This document shows positions 15,393-24,780 of a stretch of DNA of 64,000 bases, in pieces. The DNA lies in contig NZ_PPCN01000021.1 in the NCBI RefSeq assembly GCF_002906165.1, forward strand, positions 1 to 64,000, written 5' to 3'. The notes below the pieces were generated by a model, which was not told the DNA's origin, ran no database searches, and saw only the letters and a list, made by a program, of their open reading frames with translations. The position numbers were made by a program, and so were the translations under genes. The stretch comes from Roseibium marinum (GTDB taxonomy: Bacteria > Pseudomonadota > Alphaproteobacteria > Rhizobiales > Stappiaceae). Each line of letters begins with the position of its first letter. Position 1 is the first letter of the stretch.

Positions 15393-18300
15393 ATGAGTTC
15401 ACAAACCGAACGCACACACAAAGTCGCAGTTTATCCAGCCGTCGACCAGTCGCCGAATGTGTCGAAGATGGAGGAAGACGTCCTCGCTTACTGGCAGGAG
15501 CACAACATCTTCAGAGAGACTGTGGAGCGACGTTCGCGTAGGATTGACGGCAAGAACAATGAATATGTCTTCTATGACGGACCACCGTTTGCCAACGGCC
15601 TGCCACACTATGGTCATCTCGCCACGGGCTTCGTTAAAGATCTGATCCCTCGCTACCGGACTATGCGAGGCCAGCGAGTCGAACGCCGCTTCGGTTGGGA
15701 CTGCCATGGTCTGCCGGCAGAACTCACCAGCGAGAAAGAATTGGGCATTTCAGGGCGACAGGAAATCCTTGAATACGGCGTGGAGGAGTTTAATGCGCAC
15801 TGTCGCAAGTCGGTGCTGCGCTTCACGCAAGAATGGGAGTTTTACGTCACCCGGCAGGGGCGCTGGGTTGATTTTGACAACTCTTACAAGACCATGGACC
15901 TTACATTCATGGAGACGGTTCTCTGGGTTTTCAAGGAACTATACAAACAGGGGCTCGTCTATCGGGGTTACCGCGTTGTCCCGTATTCCTGGGCTGTTCA
16001 GACTCCGCTCTCAAACTTCGAGACACGTCTCGATAATTCATACCGCGAGAGGCAGGATCCGGCGCTGACTGTGAAGTTTGTCTTGGAAGCGGAGGCAGGC
16101 GAGACTGCTCCGATGACGTTGCTCGCTTGGACGACCACTCCATGGACTCTGCCATCCAACCTCGCATTGGCGGTAAATAAGGACCTAACCTATGCGATTA
16201 TGGAAAAGAATGGGGAAAGGATCGTGCTCGCCGAAGCGGCGCTTGGTACTTACGCCAAGGAACTGACCGAATTCAAACGTGTCGGTTCTGTTGCAGGGAG
16301 CAAACTGGTGGGGCGTCGATATACGCCGATCTTTTCCCATTTCTTAGGAACGGCGAATGCTTTTCAGGTCTTGGCAGGCGATTTCGTAACTACTGAACAG
16401 GGGACCGGCATTGTCCATATCGCGCCGGGCTTCGGCGAGGACGACCTAGAGCTCGGACAGGCCAATGGCATTGCCATGGTAATTCCGGTGGACGAGCAGG
16501 GTAATTTTACCGCAGAAGTACCAGAGTATCACGGTCAGAACGTATTTGACGCCAACAAGGAGATCATTCGCGACCTGAAAACACGCGACGTTGTTTTCCG
16601 GCACGAGACTTATCTTCACAGCTATCCGCATTGTTGGCGCACCGATACACCTCTGATCTATAAAGCGATCGATGCCTGGTACGTGAAGGTCTCCGCTTTT
16701 CGTGACCGAATGGTGGCGAACAACGAGCAGATCGATTGGGTGCCAGAGCATGTCCGCGACGGCATCTTTGGGACCTGGCTTAAAAACGCTCGCGACTGGA
16801 ATATCTCGCGCAATCGGTTCTGGGGGTGCCCAATTCCGATTTGGGAAAGTGACGACCCTAACTATCCGCGTATCGACGTTTACGGATCTCTCGACGAGAT
16901 TGAGCGGGATTTTGGGCGCCGTCCGGATGATCTGCACCGCCCATTTATCGACGAATTCGTGCGTCCGAACCCGGATGATCCGACAGGCAAGTCAATGATG
17001 CGCCGAACTTCAGAGGTGCTGGACGTGTGGTTTGATTCTGGGTCGATGCCATTCGCGCAGCTTCATTATCCGTTCGAGAACAAACAGCGCTTTGAAGAAA
17101 ACTTCCCAGCCGATTTCATTGTCGAGTACATCGCGCAAACACGCGGCTGGTTTTACACACTGATTGTCCTGTCCACCGCATTGATGGATGTGGCCCCCTT
17201 CAAGACCTGCGTATGTCATGGCGTCGTTCTTGACGAAAACAAGCAGAAACTGTCGAAGCGATTGAAGAACTACCCCGACCCGATTGATGTCCTAAACGAT
17301 TACGGCGCGGATGCACTTAGGGTCTACATGTTGTCCTCGCCGCTACTGGTTGGTGGCGACCTTGCTATCGATATCGATGGGCGCGGGATCCGCGAGGCGT
17401 TACGTGCGACCATTCTGCCGCTGTGGAACTCCTACTACTTCTTCACGCTGTATGCCAACACCGACGGTTACAAAGCCAAGCTTTCCACGGCCTCTGAGGA
17501 CATACACGACCGGTATATCCTCGCAAAGACGCGTGAGTTCGTCGAAGGCATTGAAGCCGCTCTGGAACAGGTGCAGATCCCAGATGCTTATGCACTGGTG
17601 CCTGGCTTTATTGACGTGCTCAACAACTGGTATATTCGCCGCAATCGAGTGCGCTTCTGGTCGTCAGGCGTCGACCTCGACAAACAGGCAGCCTTCAATA
17701 CGCTCTACACAGTACTCGTTACTGCCAGCACGGCGCTTGCCCCAATGATGCCTTTCCTAGTCGAGACAATCGTTCGGAACCTAACGGGCGATCGTTCAGT
17801 GCATCTGCGTGACTGGCCCGAAGTCTCATCCTTCCCGGTCGAGGATGAATTGAAACAAGAAATGGGTCTTGTGCGAGAAATCTGTTCTGCCGGCATGATG
17901 ATCCGCTCCCGCAATCAGATGCGTGTGCGCCAACCGCTTCGCCAGCTTACGATCGCACATCCAGCGAGTGAGACTATCGAACGCTACAGAGATACGATCG
18001 CCGACGAACTGAACGTGAAGAAAGTGGTATTTGAACTGAGTACGGAAGGAGTGGGTTCAGCGATACTACGAGTCGATCCAAAGATTGGCCGCCGCATCGG
18101 CGGTCAGGTACAGCAAGTGCTAAAAGCGGCGAAGGTCGGGGAATGGCATCGGGAGGACGATGGCACAATCAACATCGCAGGCGTCAAACTCGAGAAGGAT
18201 GATTATACATTCTCAATTTCTTCGCCAGATAGTCACGATGCCGCGCTGATTGACAACGGCGTTGGGGCCGTCATGTTTGATCTTTCGCTCGATCAAACGC

Positions 18301-18563
18301 TGAGGGATGAGGCAGTGGCTCGCGATTTCATGCGTTTTGTGCAGGAGGCTCGGAAAAAAGCGGAACTGGACGTGAGCGATAGAATCGCAGTTCAGGCCGA
18401 GGTTCCCAACCAACTTGTCAATGCGCTCTTGGCTCACAAGGAACATATCCTGAAAGAGACATTATGTGATCAGTTCGAAATGGTTCCTTCTCGGACGCTT
18501 GAAAGTGCGGAGGTCTTCAAGATTAACGATCAGACGCTACGAATCTCCTTGAGCGTCGTCTGA
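15393..18563 (+). CDS. ileS: Type-2 (eukaryote-like) isoleucyl-tRNA synthetase
   Basis: A 1,056-residue IleRS from ATG 15393, chosen because the family starts near the KVAVYPAVDQSPNVSKMEEDVLAYW segment; an upstream GTG at 15246 would add 49 residues not seen in the family. The class I signatures are HYGH (72-75, in GPPFANGLPHYGHL) and KLSKR (619-623, in KQKLSKRLKNYPDP), with the editing-domain motif WTTTPWTLPSNLAL. HYGH, FGWDCHGLP and KNYPDP mark the eukaryote/archaeal-like IleRS2 class, which is known to be naturally tolerant of mupirocin, rather than the usual bacterial IleRS1. All key motifs look intact, so it should be active. Sitting in a biosynthetic cluster, it is best explained as an immunity copy. 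Confidence 0.93.
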   Translation: MSSQTERTHKVAVYPAVDQSPNVSKMEEDVLAYWQEHNIFRETVERRSRRIDGKNNEYVFYDGPPFANGLPHYGHLATGFVKDLIPRYRTMRGQRVERRFGWDCHGLPAELTSEKELGISGRQEILEYGVEEFNAHCRKSVLRFTQEWEFYVTRQGRWVDFDNSYKTMDLTFMETVLWVFKELYKQGLVYRGYRVVPYSWAVQTPLSNFETRLDNSYRERQDPALTVKFVLEAEAGETAPMTLLAWTTTPWTLPSNLALAVNKDLTYAIMEKNGERIVLAEAALGTYAKELTEFKRVGSVAGSKLVGRRYTPIFSHFLGTANAFQVLAGDFVTTEQGTGIVHIAPGFGEDDLELGQANGIAMVIPVDEQGNFTAEVPEYHGQNVFDANKEIIRDLKTRDVVFRHETYLHSYPHCWRTDTPLIYKAIDAWYVKVSAFRDRMVANNEQIDWVPEHVRDGIFGTWLKNARDWNISRNRFWGCPIPIWESDDPNYPRIDVYGSLDEIERDFGRRPDDLHRPFIDEFVRPNPDDPTGKSMMRRTSEVLDVWFDSGSMPFAQLHYPFENKQRFEENFPADFIVEYIAQTRGWFYTLIVLSTALMDVAPFKTCVCHGVVLDENKQKLSKRLKNYPDPIDVLNDYGADALRVYMLSSPLLVGGDLAIDIDGRGIREALRATILPLWNSYYFFTLYANTDGYKAKLSTASEDIHDRYILAKTREFVEGIEAALEQVQIPDAYALVPGFIDVLNNWYIRRNRVRFWSSGVDLDKQAAFNTLYTVLVTASTALAPMMPFLVETIVRNLTGDRSVHLRDWPEVSSFPVEDELKQEMGLVREICSAGMMIRSRNQMRVRQPLRQLTIAHPASETIERYRDTIADELNVKKVVFELSTEGVGSAILRVDPKIGRRIGGQVQQVLKAAKVGEWHREDDGTINIAGVKLEKDDYTFSISSPDSHDAALIDNGVGAVMFDLSLDQTLRDEAVARDFMRFVQEARKKAELDVSDRIAVQAEVPNQLVNALLAHKEHILKETLCDQFEMVPSRTLESAEVFKINDQTLRISLSVV

Positions 18564-19246
18564 ACCTTCATTCGAATGTTACGACTTGAGATTTAAAAGA
18601 TGGGGGCGGAACGGGCCTGATGATGTAGACGCCCGCCGCTGGGGCCCAAGGGACGACCACCAAAAATTACAAACTGTAAATCCGCCTGACTACCGGGACA
18701 CCAGACTGAGGAATACTAAAGGTCCCATTCTGGAGAAATTTGAGGTGCCATTGAGATACTTTCGGTTCACGATGGAAGGTGGCGATTCGAGCCCCAAGTA
18801 GTGGAAAGTCAGTGAAGCAGCGCACTTTGCGCTGGGTCTCTATTTGTCAGAAATTGGGTGAATTTAATGTTCTTTATCTTTCGCAGATGCAACTTTAATT
18901 AGCAGTACAGAACTTGTCCATTACCAATAATTGTGCTAATTAATCTGTTAGGCATCGGCTTCGGAGCATTTGTCATGATGCCCGCAAAATGCCGATCAGG
19001 CGATTTTATCTTACGGACTACCGCCTGCTCTCCTTCGCTCGACAACAAAGGTAATCAAATCTACTGGAAACGGTCGAATTGCGATGACTATCGTTACGGT
19101 GACAGTCCTGTGTTTTCAAGTTTCGAAAATTTTTCGTAAATACTTTTCTCATTGGTTTAGTTTCTTCGTTAGCGTCAAGAATTGAATTGGGTCGGTGCCT
19201 TGGTGCCCAGCGTTTCTTGAAATTGCTTAGGTATTGGAGAGCATTG
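18564..19246. other. Intergenic region with a hairpin, no supported gene
   Basis: About 680 bp between ileS and the ABC transporter. A short perfect hairpin AGCGCA-CTT-TGCGCT is at 18819-18833; without a U-run it is at best a weak terminator. Downstream DNA is AT-rich and likely holds the promoter of the ABC genes. Small open frames (for example 18933-19139) have no ribosome-binding site or recognisable domain. Confidence 0.45.
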
Positions 19247-20245
19247 ATGGAGTTCGCTATTGAGGTCTGCAATGTTACGAAGACCTACAAGATTGCCAAC
19301 AACCGCGATGGGAATACCGGCTGGTTTCATTCTCTCGTCAAGCCTGAACGAAAGGAACTGACTGCGGTTTCCGACTTGTCATTTCAGGTGAGCACTGGCG
19401 ATTCAGTTGGCTACCTTGGGCCGAATGGGGCAGGGAAGTCGACTATGATCAAGATGATGACAGGAATACTGGTGCCAACGAGCGGTACGATAGAGCTGCG
19501 CGGGCGACAACCCCACTTGCATAGAAAAGAAAACGCTCAACATATCGGCGTTGTATTCGGTCAAAGAAGCCAGTTATGGTGGGAGTTGCCAGTTGTAGAT
19601 TCCTTTGAACTGCATAAAATTATGTATTCTTTATCGAATTATTGTTATGAGAGAAATAAAAATTACCTTCTGCAGGTTTTGGAAATCAAAAACTTCTGGA
19701 ACCAGTCGGTACGTCAACTCAGTCTGGGCCAAAGAATGCGTGCGGAACTGGCGCTTGCTCTAATCCATGAACCGAAAATCTTATTTCTGGACGAACCAAC
19801 TATCGGTTTGGATATAGAAGCAAAAGAAGCAGTACGGAAAATATTACGCCAAATACAGTCCGAACGTGAACTCACGATTATTCTGACTTCACATGATTTG
19901 CAAGATATAAGAGAAATTTGCTCCAAAGTAATTATTGTAAATGGAGGGGAACTAATCTTCGAAGGAACGCTCGATACGCTTCGCGCCCAGATGGGCCCTG
20001 AGCGTAGACTTGTTATCACTTTTGCAAAGCCCACAGGAGAATTGAGAATAGCTGGAACAGCACTTATATCGAACGATAAGTTTGAAAAGCATTATTTGAT
20101 TCAAGACAGAGCAACCTCTTCTGGAAATATTCTTGCTCAATTGAAAGATATCGACAATATTGTTGATTTTTCGGTTAGAGAACTGACGATAGAAGAAATA
20201 GTAAAGTCTGTTTATCGCAATGGAAGTATTGTTAAATGTTCTTGA
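19247..20245 (+). CDS. ABC-2 exporter ATPase
   Basis: A 332-residue ABC ATPase. Walker A is GPNGAGKST, the signature is LSLGQRMRAE, and Walker B is ILFLDEPTIGLD followed by the H-loop TSHDLQD. A C-terminal extension of about 100 residues follows, as in NatA-like ATPases. GGAGA precedes the ATG at 19247 with good spacing. The stop overlaps the first permease gene by 10 bp. The pattern of one ATPase with two small ABC-2 permeases matches exporters of antibiotics or peptides, so it likely exports the cluster's product or gives immunity. Codon use is clearly more AT-rich (AAA, ATA, TTA, AGA) than the plasmid backbone. Confidence 0.93.
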   Translation: MEFAIEVCNVTKTYKIANNRDGNTGWFHSLVKPERKELTAVSDLSFQVSTGDSVGYLGPNGAGKSTMIKMMTGILVPTSGTIELRGRQPHLHRKENAQHIGVVFGQRSQLWWELPVVDSFELHKIMYSLSNYCYERNKNYLLQVLEIKNFWNQSVRQLSLGQRMRAELALALIHEPKILFLDEPTIGLDIEAKEAVRKILRQIQSERELTIILTSHDLQDIREICSKVIIVNGGELIFEGTLDTLRAQMGPERRLVITFAKPTGELRIAGTALISNDKFEKHYLIQDRATSSGNILAQLKDIDNIVDFSVRELTIEEIVKSVYRNGSIVKCS

Positions 20246-21030
20246 ACATTGTAACGTTGTCTTTCAAGGTTAATATTGCTTACCGCTTTGACTTCATCAC
20301 TGGAATAATTTCGGAGATTGTGCGAGCAGTGGCTCGGATAGCTATTTGGGCCGCAGTCTATGAAACGAATATTCTCATCTCTTCGGCGGCTCCCAGTTTT
20401 TCGCAAATGACAACCCATCTGATCATCAGCGGCACGCTCGTAACCCGCTGGGAATTCCAGGGACTGATAAGGAGTATTGATCAATCCGTAAAAAGCGGAG
20501 ATTTATCAATAAACCTACTTCATCCAATTGATTATCCAATCTATCTTTTTGCAAGAGAAGTTGGAAACTACATTTATTCCGTCGCGATTGTTGCTTTACC
20601 TGCGGTTCTCATTTTGTCGTTTTGGTTTGATTTTGACTGGCCAGACAAATTTTCTTATGGACTGCTGTTTGTTGCGTTCTGGTTTGTTGGATTTACAATA
20701 TTTTTTCTTATCGCATGCCTGTTCGGATTGCTTACAATCTGGCTTATGACTGCGTTTGCTATCGAATGGTTACTCGAGGCACTTATGCCAATACTTGCTG
20801 GAATTCTAGTCCCGCTCTGGCTTTTGCCGGAACCGCTTGCTACCCTGGCGAGAATATTACCGTTTGCTTGGATCGGGTACTATCCTTCTCAGATTTATCT
20901 CGGACGCATCGAATTGGGTGTCGCATGGATCCTTCTCGTTGGAGGAGTGCTGTGGGTTGGTCTTCTCGTATGCTGGATTTCGTTCCTTTGGCATAGGGCG
21001 ACGAAACAATTCACGGTTCACGGAGGATGA
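20236..21030 (+). CDS. ABC-2 permease 1 (ABC2_membrane_6/DUF990-like)
   Basis: A 264-residue integral membrane protein with about six hydrophobic segments. N-terminal SFKVNIAYRFDFITGIISE and the SINLLHPIDYPIYLFARE loop are typical of the DUF990/ABC-2 family 6 permeases that come in pairs with a NatA-like ATPase. It begins within the ATPase gene (10-bp overlap) and is followed 3 bp after its stop by permease 2, so the three genes form an operon. Confidence 0.88.
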   Translation: MFLNIVTLSFKVNIAYRFDFITGIISEIVRAVARIAIWAAVYETNILISSAAPSFSQMTTHLIISGTLVTRWEFQGLIRSIDQSVKSGDLSINLLHPIDYPIYLFAREVGNYIYSVAIVALPAVLILSFWFDFDWPDKFSYGLLFVAFWFVGFTIFFLIACLFGLLTIWLMTAFAIEWLLEALMPILAGILVPLWLLPEPLATLARILPFAWIGYYPSQIYLGRIELGVAWILLVGGVLWVGLLVCWISFLWHRATKQFTVHGG

Positions 21031-21033
21031 ACG

Positions 21034-21831
21034 GTGTCGAGCAAAATTCGACTGGCGTGGAAACTTGCAAGTTTGGGCTTCAGAGTTCAGCTTCAATTCA
21101 AAGGCTCGTTTTTGCTGAACCGCATTGCGCAGGTCATTGCCTATGGGAGTTCATTCGGTGCCATTTTTATTCTTACCTATCGGATTGGCGGTATGGCAGG
21201 CTGGGTTTGGCGAGAACTGCTGTTTCTAATGAGTTTTCAGCTATTGTCATATTCGTTAGGTGCAGCGTTCTGTTTCGTCCAATTCCGCGAACTTGAATCC
21301 AATGTCCGGAAGGGCACATTTGATCTTCTTCTGGTAAAGCCGGCACCTGCATGGCTTTACATCATTTTTGCCAAATTTAATTTTGACTACATTGGCCATG
21401 TCTGCCTAGCATTGACGCTCATGGCATGGTCGTCAATTCATTTGGTGGATTGGAATTTCATCACGGTCTTGTATCTGTTTGCGGCAATTCTCAATTCCGC
21501 AGCGTTGACTGCGTCCATGCTATTAATGATAGGAGCTCTTAGTCTATTTGGTATTCGCGTTTATTACTTGTATGTAATCTTCTTCAGCGTCCTAGAGTTC
21601 ACGCGCTATCCTATCGTCATTTTTCCACTTCTGCTTCAAGTAACCGTTGTCGTTCTCGTCCCACTGGCCTTTATGAGCTATATTCCTGTGGCATACCTCC
21701 TAGACCATCCAATCCCGATTGTCGGTCCCATGGGCGGCGTGTTTGTAATTTTTGTCGGCCCACTTTCTATCTGCGCTGCGACGTTTGTATGGCACAGAGG
21801 GCTTGTGAATTACCAAGGAGCGGGCGGTTAA
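21034..21831 (+). CDS. ABC-2 permease 2 (ABC2_membrane_6/DUF990-like)
   Basis: A 265-residue membrane protein, paralogous in plan to permease 1 (RVQLQFKGSFLLNRIAQVIAY, then the loop VRKGTFDLLLVKPAPAWLY that mirrors the other's SINLLHPIDYPIY). It starts with GTG 21034 after a GGAGGA site. With permease 1 it should form a heterodimeric exporter channel. After the stop there is no clear gene until 22741 except an IS110 remnant. Confidence 0.88.
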   Translation: MSSKIRLAWKLASLGFRVQLQFKGSFLLNRIAQVIAYGSSFGAIFILTYRIGGMAGWVWRELLFLMSFQLLSYSLGAAFCFVQFRELESNVRKGTFDLLLVKPAPAWLYIIFAKFNFDYIGHVCLALTLMAWSSIHLVDWNFITVLYLFAAILNSAALTASMLLMIGALSLFGIRVYYLYVIFFSVLEFTRYPIVIFPLLLQVTVVVLVPLAFMSYIPVAYLLDHPIPIVGPMGGVFVIFVGPLSICAATFVWHRGLVNYQGAGG

Positions 21832-22191
21832 GTCTCGCGCACGGGAAGCCCACTACGAACTTAAGGTCCATCGTCGCAATTGCAATCGCAATCATCGTGA
21901 TTAAATCCGTCCACACGACGCGGGTCCACCGTTGTTACATGACATACCCAGTCTCCGCGTGACCTCCCCCTCAATCAAGCGGTAATGTTCGGTTAAATCG
22001 CGTGGAACGCCGCAAAAGGGTAACCGCTGTGCTACCTCCACATTGTTTTGTCTCCCTCGATCTGTGATTGGCTGATCATGTTGGATCGAGAGTCAAGTTC
22101 TCACGGACGGGCGTGATACGGGTAGTCAGCGTCGTTGGCCGGACTATGTGAAGGCACGGATCGTTGCGTCCAGGTGTGAAGGTGAACGAAG

Positions 22192-22386
22192 TCATGCAGC
22201 AGCAGCCTCCACCGGATTCTGACAATCTTGTCCTTTTGTCAACATGGCCCAGATCGTTCGTGCCATCTTGTTTGCCAATGCAATGGCCACCAGCATCCTC
22301 GCCTTCCTGGCCAACATTCGCGACAGCCATGATTTCTCCGATATCGTCTTTCGCCCCAGCCAATTCAGATGAGACATCGCGCCCAC
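22192..22386 (-). pseudogene. Remnant of an IS110/IS1111 transposase, 3' end
   Basis: The minus strand encodes about 64 residues matching the C-terminal end of IS110-family transposases (ARKARMLVAIALANKMARTIWAMLTKGQD), compare AVANKNARIIWALLAKNEEY in the intact element at 37114-38130. The rest is missing or frame-shifted. It lies between the exporter and the VOC gene, a sign of past IS activity in the cluster. The flanking stretches 21832-22191 and 22387-22740 show no gene. Confidence 0.6.
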
Positions 22387-22740
22387 GATTAGGAGCCGCT
22401 TGAAGCCCGAGATCCGAAGCAGTCTTTCCTGAGGTCGCGAAAAAGAGACCAGAATCGGTGTGTCGTGGGTTGGCCGATCGCATAGGTTGTGGCATCATGT
22501 CCCTGTCATATGCGGGCTTAGTGCACCGCTGAAGTAGATCTTAAAAGTTTTCGCGATTGATCATAGAATTTGAAGTTTCTGGATTTTTCCAGGAACGCCG
22601 CCGAATAAGCGATCGCGCCCGATATTGTGGCTTCGATTTGGATCAAACTCGCAGTAAAGCGGAGCGAAGATGGCAGTAAACGTAGCTTCTAGTCGACGAG
22701 TCCAATGGCCTTTTCGACTTTGTTAGAAAGGAGGATAAAT

Positions 22741-23232
22741 ATGATCCCTAAGATGACGCATATTGCGATGAGGATTTCCGACTCTGAGTTGCGCGACGCA
22801 GAGCATTTTTACTGTGATCTTTTTCGTATGGATGTAGCGTTCCGGGAAACCATGACGCCTGATGGCTGGGCGACCCTTCCTAAAGAGGATGGTTGGCAAT
22901 TCGCGGACAGGCACAATTTACGGATCGGTCTTGTGATGGTCTATCGTGGAGGTTTCGCTATCGATCTTGAAGCGCGGCCTGTTCCAGTACCCGGCGGGCG
23001 GTACTCCCATACCGGCATCGAGGTTACTTCGGAAGAACTGGAGCATATGCGAGAGATTGTCTCGCACTACGACTGCGAAATCAGCCATTCTTCGAGTTCG
23101 ATACTGGTGTTTGACGATCCTTATGGAATGCGGTGGGAGTTCATGACCCTGTCCTACGACAAGCCGCAGCTATTGAGTGCAGGAGCGCGCGAAGGACGTT
23201 GGGCGGAGGCGCTTGTTCAGGTTCAGGCTTAG
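22741..23232 (+). CDS. VOC superfamily (glyoxalase/bleomycin-resistance-like) protein
   Basis: A 163-residue VOC-fold protein. The start at 22741 has a textbook AGGAGG site. The fold's repeats are visible: THIAMRISDSELRDAEHFYCDLFRM at the start and GRYSHTGIEVTSEELEHMREIV, then FDDPYGMRWEFMT at the end. Metal-ligand candidates are the N-terminal His of MTHIA, the His in YSHTGIEV and the Glu in RWEF. VOC proteins in antibiotic clusters act as binding-type resistance proteins or small tailoring enzymes. Here it may bind the product or modify it. The single domain means it would work as a dimer. Confidence 0.85.
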   Translation: MIPKMTHIAMRISDSELRDAEHFYCDLFRMDVAFRETMTPDGWATLPKEDGWQFADRHNLRIGLVMVYRGGFAIDLEARPVPVPGGRYSHTGIEVTSEELEHMREIVSHYDCEISHSSSSILVFDDPYGMRWEFMTLSYDKPQLLSAGAREGRWAEALVQVQA

Positions 23233-23298
23233 AGTTCTATTTACCGCCGCGTGCCTACAAAAAGAAGAGCCGAGGGAGCCCACTGTCTCGGCATGTTT

Positions 23299-24780
23299 TC
23301 AGTGATCGCGGAGTGAAAAGAGACTGACGAGCGGCCGATAATAAGACATAGCCCACCCATTTCGTCCGCCGGCGTCATCGTGGGGAACTATTCTGGAAAC
23401 GGCGGTATCGAAATCGATACCGCCACTTGCCCAGAAGTGTGCGAGTTCGTACCAGGCTTTAGGTGCACGCCACCAGCCGCTCGGGAACGTTAGGTCCAAT
23501 CGGCTTTGAAGCTGCGCCGCCGTCATCCAGCCCAAGAGATAGCTACACGACATCAATTCGTCTTCTATGGCAGTGCGGGCGATTGTCGGAGCAATCAACA
23601 CGCCGGTGTGCTCTAGAAGCAGAGAAGCTGCCCGCGAACCGAAATCCGACCGTATGTCACATTCTGCTAGAGACAAAAGAGCCAGACAAGCGTGTTTGCG
23701 AACAAGGTAACACTCGAGAAATCGGTTATATCTGGCGATGTCCTGCGCTGCTTTGTTACTGGTGCCTATTAGTTCATCCAGGAAACTGGACTTCTGTCCG
23801 AGAAATGCGCATAAAAATGCAGAGATCTCTTGCACCGCATCAAACCATAAGAGCTTGCTCTCCCAAGTGACGTCGCTAGAAATCCCGGCAAATGCTAATC
23901 CGTGGCCAATTTCGTGAAGAATCTCGCTGAGGTCTCTGGTACTTCCACCAGGTCGGCTGCTGACAATCACGTGAGCAGGTGGATCGACCGGTGCTGTAAA
24001 AGGTCGCGGTGTTTTGCCCGATCGCTGCAGAGTGTCTAATTTGATTTGGGATACCTGGCAGCCGCCGACATAAGCCTGACTGAAAAGGTAGCAGATGGCG
24101 GCGGACAGGTCCGCGTATTCGTTGGGTGAGGGGCCTGCCCTGAACATTAGGAAAGTGAGGTCAGCGTCTTGTGTAGGCTCTCCGCCCGCTCCCCACCAAT
24201 AGTCGCGTTCCTCAAAATAGAATGCCTGCGTGCCGTTTAGGATCGCTTGTGCGCAATGCCGCAACCATGGGGAAGATACGCCGATCAAACTAGCGACGAC
24301 TGCGGCGTAACCCTTTCCTAGGCGCAGGGTCTCGCAGAGCGTATCCATGCATAGACGCCGCTGAAAGAAGGCCGGTGCTCGGCAGCTAGCATCAGAGACA
24401 ATTCTTTGATGAAGTAACTGGCGTTCAACGGCGCTCGTTTCGGTCCTGAGCGCATTGCAGATATCAGCCTTTTCGCGTGAGGCAAGACTGCCTTCGTTGT
24501 TGACGTCGGCTCCAAGACGTTCGGTTTCTCTCCTGAGGCGTCCGGCGAACCGGAAGAGAAGGCGCAAACTCGCTGCGGGCTGGAAACCACCGTTCAGGCG
24601 GACCAGTTCTTCGGAGAACGCTGCGTCGTCAAGCAGATCCGAATATGTTTCGTCGATCTCTTCAATGTTGACTGCTGGATGCCCGAGATATGCATTTGCC
24701 TGCGCTGAACGTAGTTCGCGAACGTAGGCATGCAATTGGGCATCGCCTTTTCCGGCCGAAAATTCACCTCTCAGGGGCAT
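23299..24780 (-). CDS. M3-like zinc metallopeptidase (oligoendopeptidase F-like)
   Basis: A 493-residue peptidase from ATG 24780. The zinc site is HEIGH (289-293) with the third ligand Glu318 in AVQEISAF, exactly 25 residues on, the HExxH...E spacing of family M3. The long helical N-terminal region and length fit M3 oligopeptidases, which cut short peptides in a closed cavity. The ATG overlaps the stop of radical SAM gene 3 by 10 bp, so peptidase and modifying enzyme are made together. A role in removing a leader or trimming the core is plausible. An alternative GTG start at 24831 would extend the overlap to 61 bp and is less likely. Confidence 0.85.
   Translation of the reverse strand: MPLRGEFSAGKGDAQLHAYVRELRSAQANAYLGHPAVNIEEIDETYSDLLDDAAFSEELVRLNGGFQPAASLRLLFRFAGRLRRETERLGADVNNEGSLASREKADICNALRTETSAVERQLLHQRIVSDASCRAPAFFQRRLCMDTLCETLRLGKGYAAVVASLIGVSSPWLRHCAQAILNGTQAFYFEERDYWWGAGGEPTQDADLTFLMFRAGPSPNEYADLSAAICYLFSQAYVGGCQVSQIKLDTLQRSGKTPRPFTAPVDPPAHVIVSSRPGGSTRDLSEILHEIGHGLAFAGISSDVTWESKLLWFDAVQEISAFLCAFLGQKSSFLDELIGTSNKAAQDIARYNRFLECYLVRKHACLALLSLAECDIRSDFGSRAASLLLEHTGVLIAPTIARTAIEDELMSCSYLLGWMTAAQLQSRLDLTFPSGWWRAPKAWYELAHFWASGGIDFDTAVSRIVPHDDAGGRNGWAMSYYRPLVSLFSLRDH

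Noticed and set aside
15393..18563. Swapped HIGH motif as in hyper-resistant MupA-type enzymes
   Set aside because: The motif here reads HYGH in normal order, so only the intrinsic tolerance of the IleRS2 class is suggested, not the swapped-motif hyper-resistance.
18933..19139. 68-aa open frame between ileS and the exporter as a second precursor
   Set aside because: No ribosome-binding site, irregular composition and no leader-like pattern; the 74-aa gene is a far better candidate.
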